A stretch of 64,000 nt of DNA from Aphrophora alni (taxonomy: Eukaryota > Arthropoda > Insecta > Hemiptera > Aphrophoridae), in assembly GCA_963513935.1 (NCBI GenBank), contig OY740766.1:8215000-8278999 (forward strand), given 5' to 3'. Below the pieces are notes generated by a model. That model worked only from the letters and a program-made list of their open reading frames with translations. It did not search any database and was not told the origin of the DNA. This document shows positions 10,806 through 21,519 of this stretch, one piece after another (the first letter of the stretch is position 1; the number at the start of each line of letters is the position of its first letter). The translations under genes were made by a program, and so were the position numbers.

Positions 10806-11410
10806 GTTGTAGACTTCTAGTCAACTTTATACACATGTGAAGTACAAAACACTCATAAACTGAAAACAATAGGATGTCTTAGATAACCTTGAGGGAACAG
10901 GTTATTACTTGGGTAGGTGTCGATATATGCTATTGAGTCATTTGCCACAAAAATCACTGATTTTATTACCTCATTACACACTGCTACCTGATTTAGTTTT
11001 ATAGGTTTACCAGTTTAATGCAACTTTAAGTGGATGAGCTTATTGTCTCACTTACACCGTCTTGGCTCTCGTTAAGACAAAAGAAGTGCCGACATATCAC
11101 ACGAACCATTCCAGGGTTTTGCTATTTTCAACAACACTACTTGACGTTACAAACAGAAAGTTTGATACTGTATGGCATTTTTTAGGGAATTAGAAGTTGT
11201 CTTAACTTACTAGAGACGACACCGTTTAAGATTCCAGTACCAAGAAGCTAGGTATCGCTCCGTAAAAGAGAACTGAGGGCATTTAAAAAAAAATTATAAT
11301 ACCAAGTTAAACTCATCAAAATGAATAAAGTTAGATGAACCGAAGAAACATTAGTTAAGAATTGAATAAAGATTAATAATATAATTTTCTTTTTTTTTAT
11401 TTGTTACTTA
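10806..11410. other. AT-rich stretch, no gene seen
   Basis: No coding, repeat or regulatory signal was recognised between the Harbinger element and the TTAGG arrays. Confidence 0.5.
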
Positions 11411-11940
11411 CTCAGTATACGAGGTTAGGTTAGGTTAGGTTAGGTTAGGTTAGTTTAAGTTAGGTTAGGTTAGTTTAGGTTAGGTTAGGTTATGTTAGGT
11501 TAGGTTAGGTTAGGTTAGTTTAGGTTAGGTTAGGTCAGGTTAGAAAAGTTAGGTTAGGTTAGGTTAGTTTAGGTTAGGTTAGGTTAGTTTAGGTTAGGCT
11601 AGGTTAGGTTAGATAAGGTTAGGTTAGGTTAGTTTAGGTTAGGTTAGGTTAGGTTAGTTTAGGTTAGGTCTTTACGTTTCATGGCCTCAGTTACTTACTC
11701 AGTATACGAGGTTAGGTTAGGTTAGGTTAGGTTAGGTTAGGTTAGTTTAGGTTAGGTTAGGTTAGGTTAGTTTAGGTTAGGTTAGGTTAGGTTAGGTTAG
11801 AAAAGTTAGGTTAGGTTAGGTTAGTTTAGGTTAGGTTAGGTTATTTTAGGTTAGGCTAGGTTAGGTTAGATAAGGTTAGGTTAGGTTAGTTTAGGTTAGG
11901 TTAGGTTAGGTTAGGTTAGGTTAGTTTAGGTTAGGTTAGG
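11403..11940 (+). repeat. two interstitial TTAGG arrays in a tandem duplication
   Basis: Arrays at about 11422-11668 and 11709-11940 consist of TTAGG (the arthropod telomere repeat) with many TTTAGG variants and a few others (AAAAGTTAGG, TTAGATAAGG). Both are preceded by TTACTTACTCAGTATACGA (11403 and 11689) and followed by TCTTTACRTTTCATGGCCTCAG (11669 and 11941), so the flank-plus-array module is itself duplicated. The order of variants is similar in the two arrays, which points to segmental duplication after array formation. Confidence 0.9.
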
Positions 11941-12139
11941 TCTTTACATTTCATGGCCTCAGTAAACGGAAAAAGTAATTTCTGACATACCTACCGTCCG
12001 TCGCCGATCTCGTAGTAGTTGTCGTCTGTACATAGGTTAGGTTAGGTCTTCACGTTCCATGGCCTCAGTAAACGGAAAAGTAATTTCTGACATACCGTCC
12101 GTCCGTCGCCGATCTCGTAGTAGTTGTCGTCTGTACATA
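11941..12139 (+). repeat. 94-bp direct duplication with TTAGG at the junction
   Basis: Copy 1 (11941-12034) and copy 2 (12047-12139) both run from TCTTYAC..CATGGCCTCAG to GTCGTCTGTACATA. They are separated only by GGTTAGGTTAGG (12035-12046). Differences are few, including a 4-bp change in the CCGTCCGTCC segment. Confidence 0.9.
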
Positions 12140-12370
12140 AACACGATAACGGCCACAAAAGTTAAGATAAGAACACGACATTCAGTATAGGGGACTTTAG
12201 TATGCGCGTCTGTAAACCCTATTAAAATGCAGAAAATCTAATTAAAAACGTCAAAATGGCGGCCATTTTAAACAGTTTTTTTACCATATCTCGTGTGTTA
12301 TTCAACTAACAACTCACTAAATTAGAAAACAATTTTGCATGTTATGGTATCAACACTACCATAACGCTAT
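12140..12370 (+). repeat. dispersed repeat C, copy 1
   Basis: The segment begins ACACGATAACGGCCACAAAA and contains CTATTAAAATG, TCTAATTAAAAACGTCAAAA, TGGCGGCCATTTTAAACAG and GTGTTATTCAACTAACAAC. The same ordered blocks are found at 14521-14760 and 17340-17630 (plus) and 51165-51355 (minus). It is about 230 bp, non-coding, and of unknown class. Confidence 0.6.
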
Positions 12371-12491
12371 TATGGTGAAAAATAGCGTTACCATTACATA
12401 TTAAATGTTGAGCTTGACTTATGAGAAAAAATTATACAGTATACCAAACACACAGAACACAATTAATTCTCACAAAAAAAAATACGCCTAA

Positions 12492-12540
12492 GTATCAGAC
12501 GCGTTTCAACGACAATGTCGTACGTCCTCTTCAGTGATAC
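12492..12540 (-). ncRNA. candidate type I hammerhead ribozyme
   Basis: Minus strand: GTATCA, CTGAAGA, a helix II hairpin that includes ACGAC-ATT-GTCGT, GAAACGCGTC with a GTC cleavage triplet, then TGATAC pairing with GTATCA. All core bases are conserved. Helix II carries extra bases on its 5' side (GGACGT) compared with the copy at 9677-9722. Confidence 0.6.
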
Positions 12541-12654
12541 TCGAGCTACACCAATCAAACTATAACTAAAACTCACATTATGATTTAGTGAATTCAAATC
12601 ACACTATTTAGTGAGTGAAATCAAACGAGTTATAGTTTGATTGGTGTAGCTCGT

Positions 12655-12698
12655 GTATCACTGAAGAGAAGACCTTGTCGTTGAAACGCGACTGATAC
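12655..12698 (+). ncRNA. hammerhead-like motif, cleavage triplet mutated
   Basis: Plus strand: GTATCA, CTGAAGA, GAAGAC-CTT-GTCGTT, GAAACGCGAC, TGATAC. It has the same fold as its inverted partner in the left arm, but the triplet is GAC instead of GTC, losing the conserved U16.1, so cleavage is not expected. Confidence 0.55.
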
Positions 12699-12749
12699 TT
12701 AGGCGTATTTTTTGTGAGAATTGTGTTCTGTGTGTTTGGTATACTGGTA

Positions 12750-13140
12750 CCGTTACAATTTAACATTTTTAGTGGATATACTTCTATTACATTGAACGGT
12801 GGGACTAGCTAAGTACCACGATAGCGGCCATAAATTGTATTATATTTTAACAAAAAATAATTAATGATGACATTTTATAAACAACACTCAATAGATCAAG
12901 GTTGTAATGGAGGGAAGCACTAAACAACGCACAGAAAACAAATTAAGAACATGCTAAGACATAATTGAGGTATTAAATCATTAAACTTGAAGAAGACATT
13001 TTCCCATAAAAGACAACAATATGGAGATCAGACAATTGTAACCCCTACACTAAATACCGTACCCTTTAGATTCTGTTTGAAATAACACGGTGGTACAGGT
13101 TTTTCTTATTCTGCGCGGTGGTGGCTTAAGATCCTAGCAC
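12750..13140. other. AT-rich stretch, no gene seen
   Basis: Nothing recognised before the GA microsatellite. Confidence 0.5.
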
Positions 13141-13642
<502 letters not shown>

Positions 13643-13928
13643 GCCGAATTGTTTTTTTTAACTATTTGGTTTATTTGACGCTTGACGCCGTAAATACGTT
13701 TTCCCGAAATGACGAAATCGTATTACCGCACTAAACAATAGATTCACTCCAAATCAAAAAAAAACTTTTCAAAAAATGTACAAACATACAATAATTGCTC
13801 GTTTACTATTACCAGATACATTAATTTGTAGCCAATCATAAATATAACACTTAAGTTGTGTGGAAAACTTTAAATTATTATAAAACATTTCATTCCTAGA
13901 TATCAGAAATTATAATTAATTTAACTTG

Positions 13929-14160
13929 AGACAAACAACGTGCACTTGAAGAATCGGTAGTAAAACCGTCCGAAACTCCGACAATAAAAGCAAACAATGG
14001 AGTCGAAGACAATACCAAATATTTGTTTGACACGTTTACGAGCCCAGAGATAATGCACGCGTGCACACCTGGCAAAGTGGCTGTTGTAGACGATAACTGG
14101 ATCTCTAGCTTTTATTGCTACACTTCGTACTGCAAACTATCAAAATACATATGTTTATAA
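13929..14160 (+). other. unassigned open frame, possible old exon
   Basis: A stop-free frame of about 76 codons without an early ATG. It includes the stretches ALEESVVKPSETPTIKANNG and YLFDTFTSPEIMHACTPGKV, with a mix of codons unlike the AT-rich flanks. No domain is recognised. No clear splice donor follows, and the frame simply ends at TAA. It may be chance or a decayed exon. Confidence 0.2.
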
Positions 14161-14520
14161 ATTATCAAGCAAATAACGGAACTTTGAGTATTGCTATAGG
14201 TTAGGCAAGATTTAACAGAAGAAAAAATTATTTTTCTTTGGGAAGTACACTAACTAAAATAGGATAAATTGTATCGATTCTCTTCCCTTAAATGGAAAAT
14301 ATTTACCACACTTAAAACTACTAACATCACAGCCAGGTGCAAATAATTTAACAACATTTATGAAATTCTTTAATATATTGACTAATATTTTTAGGGGATG
14401 TAATAATGCTTAAGGTAAATAATACCCATATTTTTTTTATGTTTTACAAACGTTTCTAATGGTGAGTTTTGATATGAATTTGGTATTTAAATTTGGCGGG
14501 GAGGGGTGAATAAAAATGTG

Positions 14521-14760
14521 CACGATAGCGGCCACAAAAATTTAGATAGGAACGTGAAATTTTGTAAAGGACTACTGGTGTGCTAATAAATTGAAATTTA
14601 TAAAAATCTAATTAAAAACGTTAAAATGGAAGCATTTTAAACAGTTTTTTGTCCATAACTCTTGTGTTATTGAACGTAAAAAACACACTAAATTAAATTA
14701 CAACATTGTAGATTTCAATTCTGCGTGTAATGATACCAACTTCACGAAGTTATTGTTCGA
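14521..14760 (+). repeat. dispersed repeat C, copy 2
   Basis: Starts CACGATAGCGGCCACAAAAA and carries TCTAATTAAAAACGTTAAAA, TTTTAAACAGTTTTTTGTCC and TGTGTTATTGAACG, as in copies 1 and 3. Confidence 0.6.
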
Positions 14761-14855
14761 AAAGTAATTTCTAACAAAAAAAATCTGATATTCCCATTTA
14801 CGAGATTCAAAGCCTCGTCACAGGCACGAGCGAAGAGAGTGAAGACTTTTCAATA

Positions 14856-15202
14856 TACAGGGTGTTAAATAAGTCACGGGACGGTTTAATAATTATTTAA
14901 ACTATTACAGATAGAGCTACAAAGCTTTGCACATTGTTAATGGACAGCAAAACCTATTTTTATACGTATTCAGTGGACGACTTCTCCAGGGGGACGGCTC
15001 ACATGGATTAAGTAGGAAATCTTAAATGAGAGCATAGGTCGAGTTGTACATCGAATAAAATGTATGAGTAAACCCTGCCTGAAAAGGTTCACCCTAGCTA
15101 AAATAGTGTCGCTGTAAAGTTCATGTTAAATCAAACCAGGAAAATGGATTCACCATGTTAAATAAATATTATGCTGTCCCAGGACTTATTTAACACTCTG
15201 TA
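14856..15202. mobile_element. mariner-type MITE, 343 bp
   Basis: The element 14858-15200 is flanked by TA (14856-14857, 15201-15202). The ends are CAGGGTGTTAAATAAGTCACGGGAC and its near-perfect inverse (two or three mismatches over ~25 bp). TA target and CAGGGTG termini are diagnostic of Tc1/mariner. No transposase is present. A related truncated copy in inverse orientation lies at 34735-35001, sharing the internal AACCTATGCTCTCATTT block. Confidence 0.85.
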
Positions 15203-16369
15203 TACACATCTATGATGAGAATCCGTTAGAGCTTAGCTGACGTCATGAAAGTGTAGTTATATACACAATTACAAAGTTTATAAAACCTTTCTAACAACTG
15301 TTTTAAACAAACACTCTACTGGATAAAACCAATACAATTTAACAAAAAAACCTTTTTGGCATCACACTTAGACAATCTGCTTGTATTACATTCTATGATG
15401 GAGCGGGTAAGTACTAATTTGTTGTTGTTTTAATTTAGGTAAGATGCTTTTTTGAACGGAGCTGATGATGAGGTGAAGTGTTAGAAAAGAAGGGGTTGCA
15501 TATTGCGGTGTTTTAGTAAGGATAATAATAAAACCAATTTGTAAAAATTTTAGATTTTTTTTGTATTGTGAGTTGGTTTGGTTACATAAGAATTTATTAC
15601 AATATTATTTTATTTTTATAGTGTGAAGTAAATAAATGTGTTGTGTATATTAAGCCAAATTATGAAACTAGAAGTACTAGTTTTTTTATCTAATATTAAT
15701 TCATTTTTCTGGGATCATATCTGTGCTTGCTTATTGGGAATGTTTTCTTTATTTCGTTAAAATAAAGATTTCACTCAATTTTTAATTTTGTGTCGACCTA
15801 TTGATTCCTGGCTATTTCTTTAATTATTTATACATAACTGGAACATCTTGCTTAATTAACTACGTAAACAATGGGTGTTTTATTTTTGGAAATATAATTA
15901 TGATTTATATCCTTGTTTTAAATATTATCTGTTTATAAAATTATGTTACGAGGAGTTAAATAAAAGTTTAAATTTTAAAATATATATATATTTAAGTATA
16001 AAAAGAGAATTTATTTTGATAACTTTTTAAACAATGTTTTACTGTTTTGGATAATTAAATTTTTTAAATATCGAAAAAATTGAAACCTTGTCTAATATCT
16101 CCAGATAACTTATTAAATGTACAGTGTACTTTAAATAAAATGTTTTAGTGAAAAATACACAATATGGTTTACTAATTCTGAAATGTGTTGCATAACTATT
16201 TACATAAATTGGTATATTTTCAGTTCTAACGTAAAAGTTAATTTTGAAAACTATGATGTATGTTGTATGATGCATCATGTGTTTGTATGTTGTGGGTTGC
16301 CTTGTTGTAGCGTCAAAATAGTTTTAAAGTAATTGGCGAATTTTCAAAGGCTTTAACCGGTGCAAAAAC
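15203..16369. other. AT-rich stretch, no gene seen
   Basis: No recognisable feature. A consensus-like splice donor string GGGTAAGTACT occurs at 15405, but no coding frame leads into it. Confidence 0.45.
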
Positions 16370-16950
16370 ATTGTACACATTTTCTCACACACCCATCAAT
16401 AAAACCAAATAAAAACCAACCAAAAGTATTAATCACCAAAAATATCAGTTTGGTAGTTGTCAGTAATTAAATGGAAATAATTCCGGACTAACTTGTTAGC
16501 TGAAATATTTATATATTAAAATAGGAACTCAGACTCCTTCGTTTGTTCCATAAACGCGTCCTCAGCGTAAATCATATTTGACCAAAATCGAACTTCAAAG
16601 ATGGCAGTCGTGATTATTATTTTCTGAAATTATTTATATTATTTATTCATATTTTTGTCAATTATTCTTGAAATATAATATTTTATACTTGTGATTTTGC
16701 ACATGAGTTTGTGTTATTAATTTTCACTAATTTTTACACAAAATTTTAGAGGAGTTTTTTTTATAAATTACGCCTAACGAGAATTGAGCAAAATTCCATC
16801 AAAATCATTGTAACAGATTTTGAGCAAAGTGTAATTTTTTGTTGTTTTTTCCTTATTATCTCAAGATTTTAAGTTCCACGAATATTCCCAAAATCACATC
16901 CCAGATTTCATTAAAATCAGTTTAAGCGTTTCGGAGCTAGACATACGACA
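16370..16950 (-). repeat. dispersed repeat D, copy 1
   Basis: The segment begins with the inverse of a GTGAGAAAGTTTGTGCAATG-like motif, then ACCAAATAAAAACCAACCA, AAAAATATCAGTTTGGTAGTTGTCA, and later TTTTTGTCAATTATTCTTGAA. The same ordered blocks occur at 27605-27790, 29868-30170 and 30480-30830, and on the other strand at 23440-23530. Non-coding; class unknown. Confidence 0.55.
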
Positions 16951-17339
16951 GGCTTAGGGGACCAACATTGATTTTGTTCATCTATAACAATATCTTCTCA
17001 GTACTACGTATATGTGAGAAAGTAACATTCATAATCGTTACAATGTACAAAGTCGCCATTAAACATTCCACTGAACAAAGCAGACACTGACTGTGTTGTA
17101 TAATATTAGTGTCTATGAGTTGCATAAGACAGGCTTCTGGTCTGAGCTGGAGGTTTGCACACCTTATATTCAAACAAATATGGTAGTTTTACTCAACATA
17201 ATATAGAAGAAATTGTGTGAAAATTTTTAAAGGGCGTTCTATTAATACGAAGTATGTATAGTATTAATACGTATTTAAATACTCAAATTTCGACCTCCAT
17301 TTTTTTTGACTGATTTTTACGTTTTGCCTTGAAAACCGA
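16951..17339. other. AT-rich stretch, no gene seen
   Basis: No coding signal. A near-palindromic run ATTAATACGAAGTATGTATAGTATTAATACG lies at about 17240-17271. Confidence 0.4.
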
Positions 17340-17630
17340 AAAAGTTATTTTCGACATAGCGAATATTCATCGTCTATACGTAAGCACAACAGCGGCTACA
17401 AAAATATAAATAAAAACATGACGTTTTTGTATACGGGATTATAGTGAATGCATATAGAATCCTATTGAAATTTAAAAAAATCGAATTAAAAATCTGGAAA
17501 TGGCGGCCTTTTTAAACAGTTTTTTGTTCATATCACGTGCGTCATCCAACTTACAACAAAAAATTACATAGAAATCGTCAAATTTCATCCCTACATGTCA
17601 TAACTCCCATCTATCTACGATGACACATAG
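17340..17630 (+). repeat. dispersed repeat C, copy 3
   Basis: Contains ACAGCGGCTACAAAAATA, CCTATTGAAATTTAAAAAAA, ATGGCGGCCTTTTTAAACAG and GTCATCCAACTTACAACA in the family order. Confidence 0.55.
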
Positions 17631-17689
17631 CAAAACAATTGTAAAAAAAGAGAAAAATATTAATTTAAAAACCCACTTACCTAAAAATC

Positions 17690-17835
17690 ACATTTAGTAC
17701 AAAGTACTAATTCAAATTCAAATTACAAAGTAAAGCGTGGGCGCTCCCAAAATTCATAATTATAATTTAAAATTCTAAGCGCCCACACTTTACTTTGTAA
17801 TTTTTATTTCAATTACTACTTTGTACTAAGTGCTT
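17690..17835. mobile_element. fold-back element, ~145 bp
   Basis: Two arms of about 60 bp are inverted copies: the left arm reads TTAGTACAAAGTACTAATTC ... TTACAAAGTAAAGCGTGGGC GCT and the right arm is its complement ending GTACTAAGTG. The loop is a ~25-bp AT-rich segment. No target duplication is certain and no ORF is present. Compatible with a MITE of unknown superfamily. Confidence 0.75.
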
Positions 17836-17839
17836 TTTT

Positions 17840-18320
17840 ATCTTTATTTATACCTTTTTTTTTAAGTGTGTGTATACATATCTACAATATTCATACTAAA
17901 TTTTAACCAAATCGGTCCAAAAAACAATCGTTCCACAAGTCAAATATTGGAATACATGGCACAGACTGTACAGAAACAACTTTCAATTTTTATTAACTAT
18001 TTAATTCACAAAACTTTGATAAGGTGGAAATATTCAATACGAATTTATCTCCTATTAGCAATACAAGGGGAAAACTGAGAAAATCAGAACATTAATTTTG
18101 TCTTTTCCAGTTATCATGTAGGAAAATATTTCAGAATGTGGCAACAAAACTTGTATTTAGTATTTGGTTTTGAGAATGTGTATAAAAGAAAGTTAGTGCA
18201 ATATTTTGCAATTGTTTCTATTATCTTAATTTCGCTATCTCGACATCAAAGAGCGGTATTACACATAGTTTTTACAGTGTAAATGCAATTTTCTTTAGAT
18301 AGGCTAATGGATGTGGTACC
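17840..18320. other. AT-rich stretch, no gene seen
   Basis: A 70-codon frame at 17866-18078 has no domain and the composition of the surroundings. Confidence 0.4.
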
Positions 18321-18327
18321 CTAATAT

Positions 18328-18508
18328 TTAGTTTTCTGAGAACTCGATTATGTTAGCCTTGATGTCCGCCCTGCACCCTTCACATCCTGTAGAGTTCTTG
18401 AAGCAGAACATCGCAGGGGACGCAGCGGAAGACGTAGTTGGTTCCTCCTGAGTGACGACCACCTTGTTTGGCGGGAGTTCCAGGTCCCACATCCTCTCTG
18501 TACATCAC
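18328..18508 (-). CDS. candidate terminal coding exon, product unknown
   Basis: This is an island of balanced base composition in AT-rich DNA. Two minus-strand frames are open. Frame 1 begins directly after a possible acceptor (CACAG at about 18513-18509), reads VMYREDVGPGTPAKQGG, then SGGTNYVFRCVPCDVLLQEL, and stops at TGA near 18369. Frame 2 (18504-18328) reads TERMWDLELPPNKVVVTQEE and ends CRADIKANIIEFSEN with TAA; its third positions are rich in G/C, as in conserved insect exons. Only one frame can be real. Neither matches a family I can name, and no upstream exon was found. Confidence 0.3.
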
Positions 18509-18524
18509 CTGTGTTTACTGCTAC

Positions 18525-19880
18525 AGTCTTGGCATTCTTCTCTACTCATTTTATGAACATTCGTTCGTCCATCTATTGCAGGACCTGCAGAAAGTCTTTA
18601 TATTCTCTGGAATAATAACGATATTTTAATTTCAATACGGTCCTTTATTATATTAATAATTTGGGTTAGTCCCGGTATTTGTAAAATCATACAGAGTGAT
18701 CATGTATTCTAAAACACTTTACTAACCACGATCCTTCAAATTCGTTTATTTCTAGGGCGATATGTGTATGGTATACACTTGCACTTTGTGTCAATTTTTC
18801 ATAAAATTCAATACAAATATTAGTTTTTCAAATAAAAAAAATAAAAAATAGATATTTCAAATGAAAAATCCATAGTCAAAAGGTTGCGTAAGGTTTATAT
18901 TTTTAGAAACCGCTGAGTCGAAGTGTTAGATAAGACGACAGGATTTTTTTTATGGGAGTAAAATGGGCTTTATCAGAGAAATTTTGATAAGTATGAAGTT
19001 TAGAAAAAAATCATACAAATTTCTTTCAAGCTTATGACATTACCTAATTTTATTATTATTTACTTTACTCTTTGATATGACCAAGACATGGTTGCTTATA
19101 CATGGAGAGTTATTACATACCTATCACTACCCCGAAATTCACACCCGGTTTTTCACTAATAATAAAAAACTAAAGAAAACTAATAATTAAAAAACTTCTT
19201 TTTTTTTAATTTCAAAATTGTAATTATTAGTTTAATATTATCCCCAATTATTTTAGTTGTTGTTTTTTTATTTATTTATTTTGGATGAAAATTTACCAAG
19301 ATAAACATTTAACTTTATCTAGGGATGTACTACACATGTTTATCAAAAACTAACAAAAATTAAAATTATTTCAATAAGTAAATATGTTGCGTTCATTTTT
19401 TAGGTTATACAAATTTTATTATTTTACGATTGTCTATTTTCTTTACTATGGGTAGGACAAATTCATTAACTAAGAAATCGAAAGGTGTTTGTTTTAGAGA
19501 TTGGTCACTTAAAAGGACGCTTTTTTACTCTAATTTCACCAATATTGTGTATAAAAGAATTTTTCTGTGATTATGATGAAATTCCGCACTCAAATCTGTA
19601 TTTATATCCAAGTCTTGTGAACTTTGAAATTCCCTTTGACGCATTTTGAGATTATTAAAAAACATCAATAGTAGTTTAAAAAAAAATTATTTTTTTAGTT
19701 CACAGTAACATCAAAAACAAAAAACAAATATATATATATATATATAATAGGTAACTCTTTGTCCAACAGACCTAGTTTAGAGATATCTATCTTTTGAAAA
19801 GAAAAGAAAGTAAAAAAATCTCTTTAATGAGTTGCACCAAAGTTTAATACAAACTTTAAAAACAAAGCAAAATATTTTTA
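18525..19880. other. AT-rich stretch, no gene seen
   Basis: Contains a short (TA)n run at 19728-19746; otherwise no feature recognised. Confidence 0.5.
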
Positions 19881-19884
19881 CACT

Positions 19885-20240
19885 AGGTCTGTAGACGCGT
19901 ACTAAGAAAGGGTTTGGAAAATGTTCCAATCCAAGGGTGTTTATTACCCCTAAAGCATATCTCTGGATCCAAGAAGCCTAGAGCTATGAATTGTTTTAAA
20001 TGGTTTGGGGTAGGTCTGTAGACGCGTACTAAGTGAGAGTTTTGAAAATGTTCCACTCCAAGAGTGTTTTTTACCCAAACAATAGATATAAATGTCAAAA
20101 CCCATGACTGATCATAAAACCTCTGGATCCAGGAAGACTAGAACTATGAATTTTTTAACATATTTTGGGGGTAGGTATGTAGACGAGTACTAAGAAAGGG
20201 TTTTTTAAATGTTCCACACCAAGGATGTTCTTCGCCCCTA
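19885..20240 (-). repeat. 127-bp satellite, 3 diverged copies
   Basis: Three units begin with GTAGGTCTGTAGACGCGTACTAAG-like text near 19885, 20012 and 20173. Each includes AATGTTCCA..CCAAG.GTGTT, ACCCC.AAA and CTCTGGATCCA.GAAG.CTA. They match the reverse complement of the units at 56869-58064. The middle unit carries a ~35-bp insertion. Divergence is much higher than in the main array. Confidence 0.85.
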
Positions 20241-21235
20241 AAACAAATATCATATATGTGTTATTTATGGATTGATTTGATCAAAAGTGGTGTATTGCAA
20301 ATTTGGGCATAATTTATTTCCATAGCACCACCATTAGGGTTGTGCTAAAACAAATATATCTTTATAAAACTATTACACTATATCCAGATGAAACTGGGGC
20401 CATCAGCTAGATCCTAATGTCAAGAAGCATTGGCCTTGTCTCTTGTGATTCAGTGCCAAAAAGGTTTGTATATTTAAAAAAAAAAAAAAAAAAGGCGAAA
20501 ACCATTGCAGTGAGCATCGCCCTAATAAATAACGAGCATAAGATGGTCCTTATAAGTACTACAAAATTTAACTACAGCCGATTTAACAATAACATAAAAA
20601 GTTTTACAAAATTAAAAACAATTATAAAATTTAATAAATAAAAACATACAAATTTACTGAACTGTAAAGGGGCCCTGCAAGGTAAACTATGATAAAGTTT
20701 AAGAAACAACAAAACATATTGTAAAATTGTCATTGTATACGCAATAACTATGATGGCTTAGTAGTTGAAAGATCGTCTTATTTTTATGGAAAATAGTGTT
20801 TTTTTTCCATTGGATGATTGAAGTTTCCTCAAATATTGCCCAAAACAAGGGAATAACTTAAAATTAAAAGAAAAAACTGCAGTAATAGCTTTACTAACCG
20901 GAATTGTAGTTGAATGTTAAGTCAAATTTAGTATTTAAATTGGGTTTAGAAATTCGTTGAATATATTTCAAAATGCCAATGTTTTAAATAGATTTGTCCG
21001 TAGTTTCGTCTCATCTAGGACCTACATGAGCCTGTAACAATTCACTTTGTACAAGTTGCGATCTCAAGGTTGAGGTAGACATAGACAGAATAATATCGCG
21101 TTCAATCGTCTCAGAGGGGCAGCATTCTGAACATTACGTAGCTTCTTAGATAAAAGTGGCAAAGTAATACTAAATTTAATGTAAGTCAATGAAACTCGAA
21201 ATTGAGACAAGAAAAACTCCACCCTTAATTGTTTG
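20241..21235. other. AT-rich stretch, no gene seen
   Basis: Contains a poly(A) run at 20476-20493, possibly a retroposon tail; no source element was recognised. Confidence 0.4.
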
Positions 21236-21239
21236 TCCA

Positions 21240-21375
21240 GATGTTACAAAACACATCGTCACTTGCACCTCGAAGCAACGTAGCGCGGTAACACACTTCC
21301 AAGACGGTATTGAAGACGACGCGCGTCCCGGATGTTCAGAGTCTTGCACGGTTAACCAAGGGTGAAGTCTTAGTG
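21240..21375 (+). pseudogene. possible mariner transposase N-terminal fragment
   Basis: A short frame reads THFQDGIEDDARPGCSE, which resembles the WFxRFxxGxxSIEDDPRSGRPS segment at the end of the mariner helix-turn-helix domain. Surrounding sequence does not extend the match and there is a stop soon after. The fragment sits in a patch of higher GC content (21240-21480). Chance similarity cannot be excluded. Confidence 0.3.
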
Positions 21376-21519
21376 TTCTACCCTCTAAGGAGACATGTGC
21401 ACACTTCTTACCCCCTTCATTACATCGACTTATCCGACATGTGGACATCGCTTTGCCAAAACGGCGGGAAAGATAAGACTGACAACTGCCGGATAGAGGT
21501 AACCATAACCTAATATACG

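Larger units (their letters stand above)
12398..12746. mobile_element. inverted-repeat Penelope-type element with two hammerhead motifs, copy B
   Basis: Long inverted arms 12437-12567 and 12628-12746 (about 120-130 bp) flank a 60-bp spacer. Each arm reads, from the tip inward, CAGTATACCAAACACACAGA, a GCCTAAGTATC block, a hammerhead motif and AGCTACACCAATCAAACTATAACT. The left flank 12398-12436 matches 9588-9624 next to copy A. No protein is encoded. Head-to-head LTR-like segments are known in Penelope elements, which fits this arrangement; a fold-back MITE is the alternative. Confidence 0.65.

Noticed and set aside
10100..10869. Other ORFs within and beside the Harbinger element
   Set aside because: They cover the TIRs or the antisense of the transposase fragment and have no domain.
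11403..11940. True chromosome end
   Set aside because: The TTAGG arrays are short, rich in variants and embedded between unique sequences on both sides, so they are interstitial.
15400..15460. Consensus splice donor GGGTAAGTACT
   Set aside because: No open coding frame leads into it; such strings occur by chance in 64 kb.
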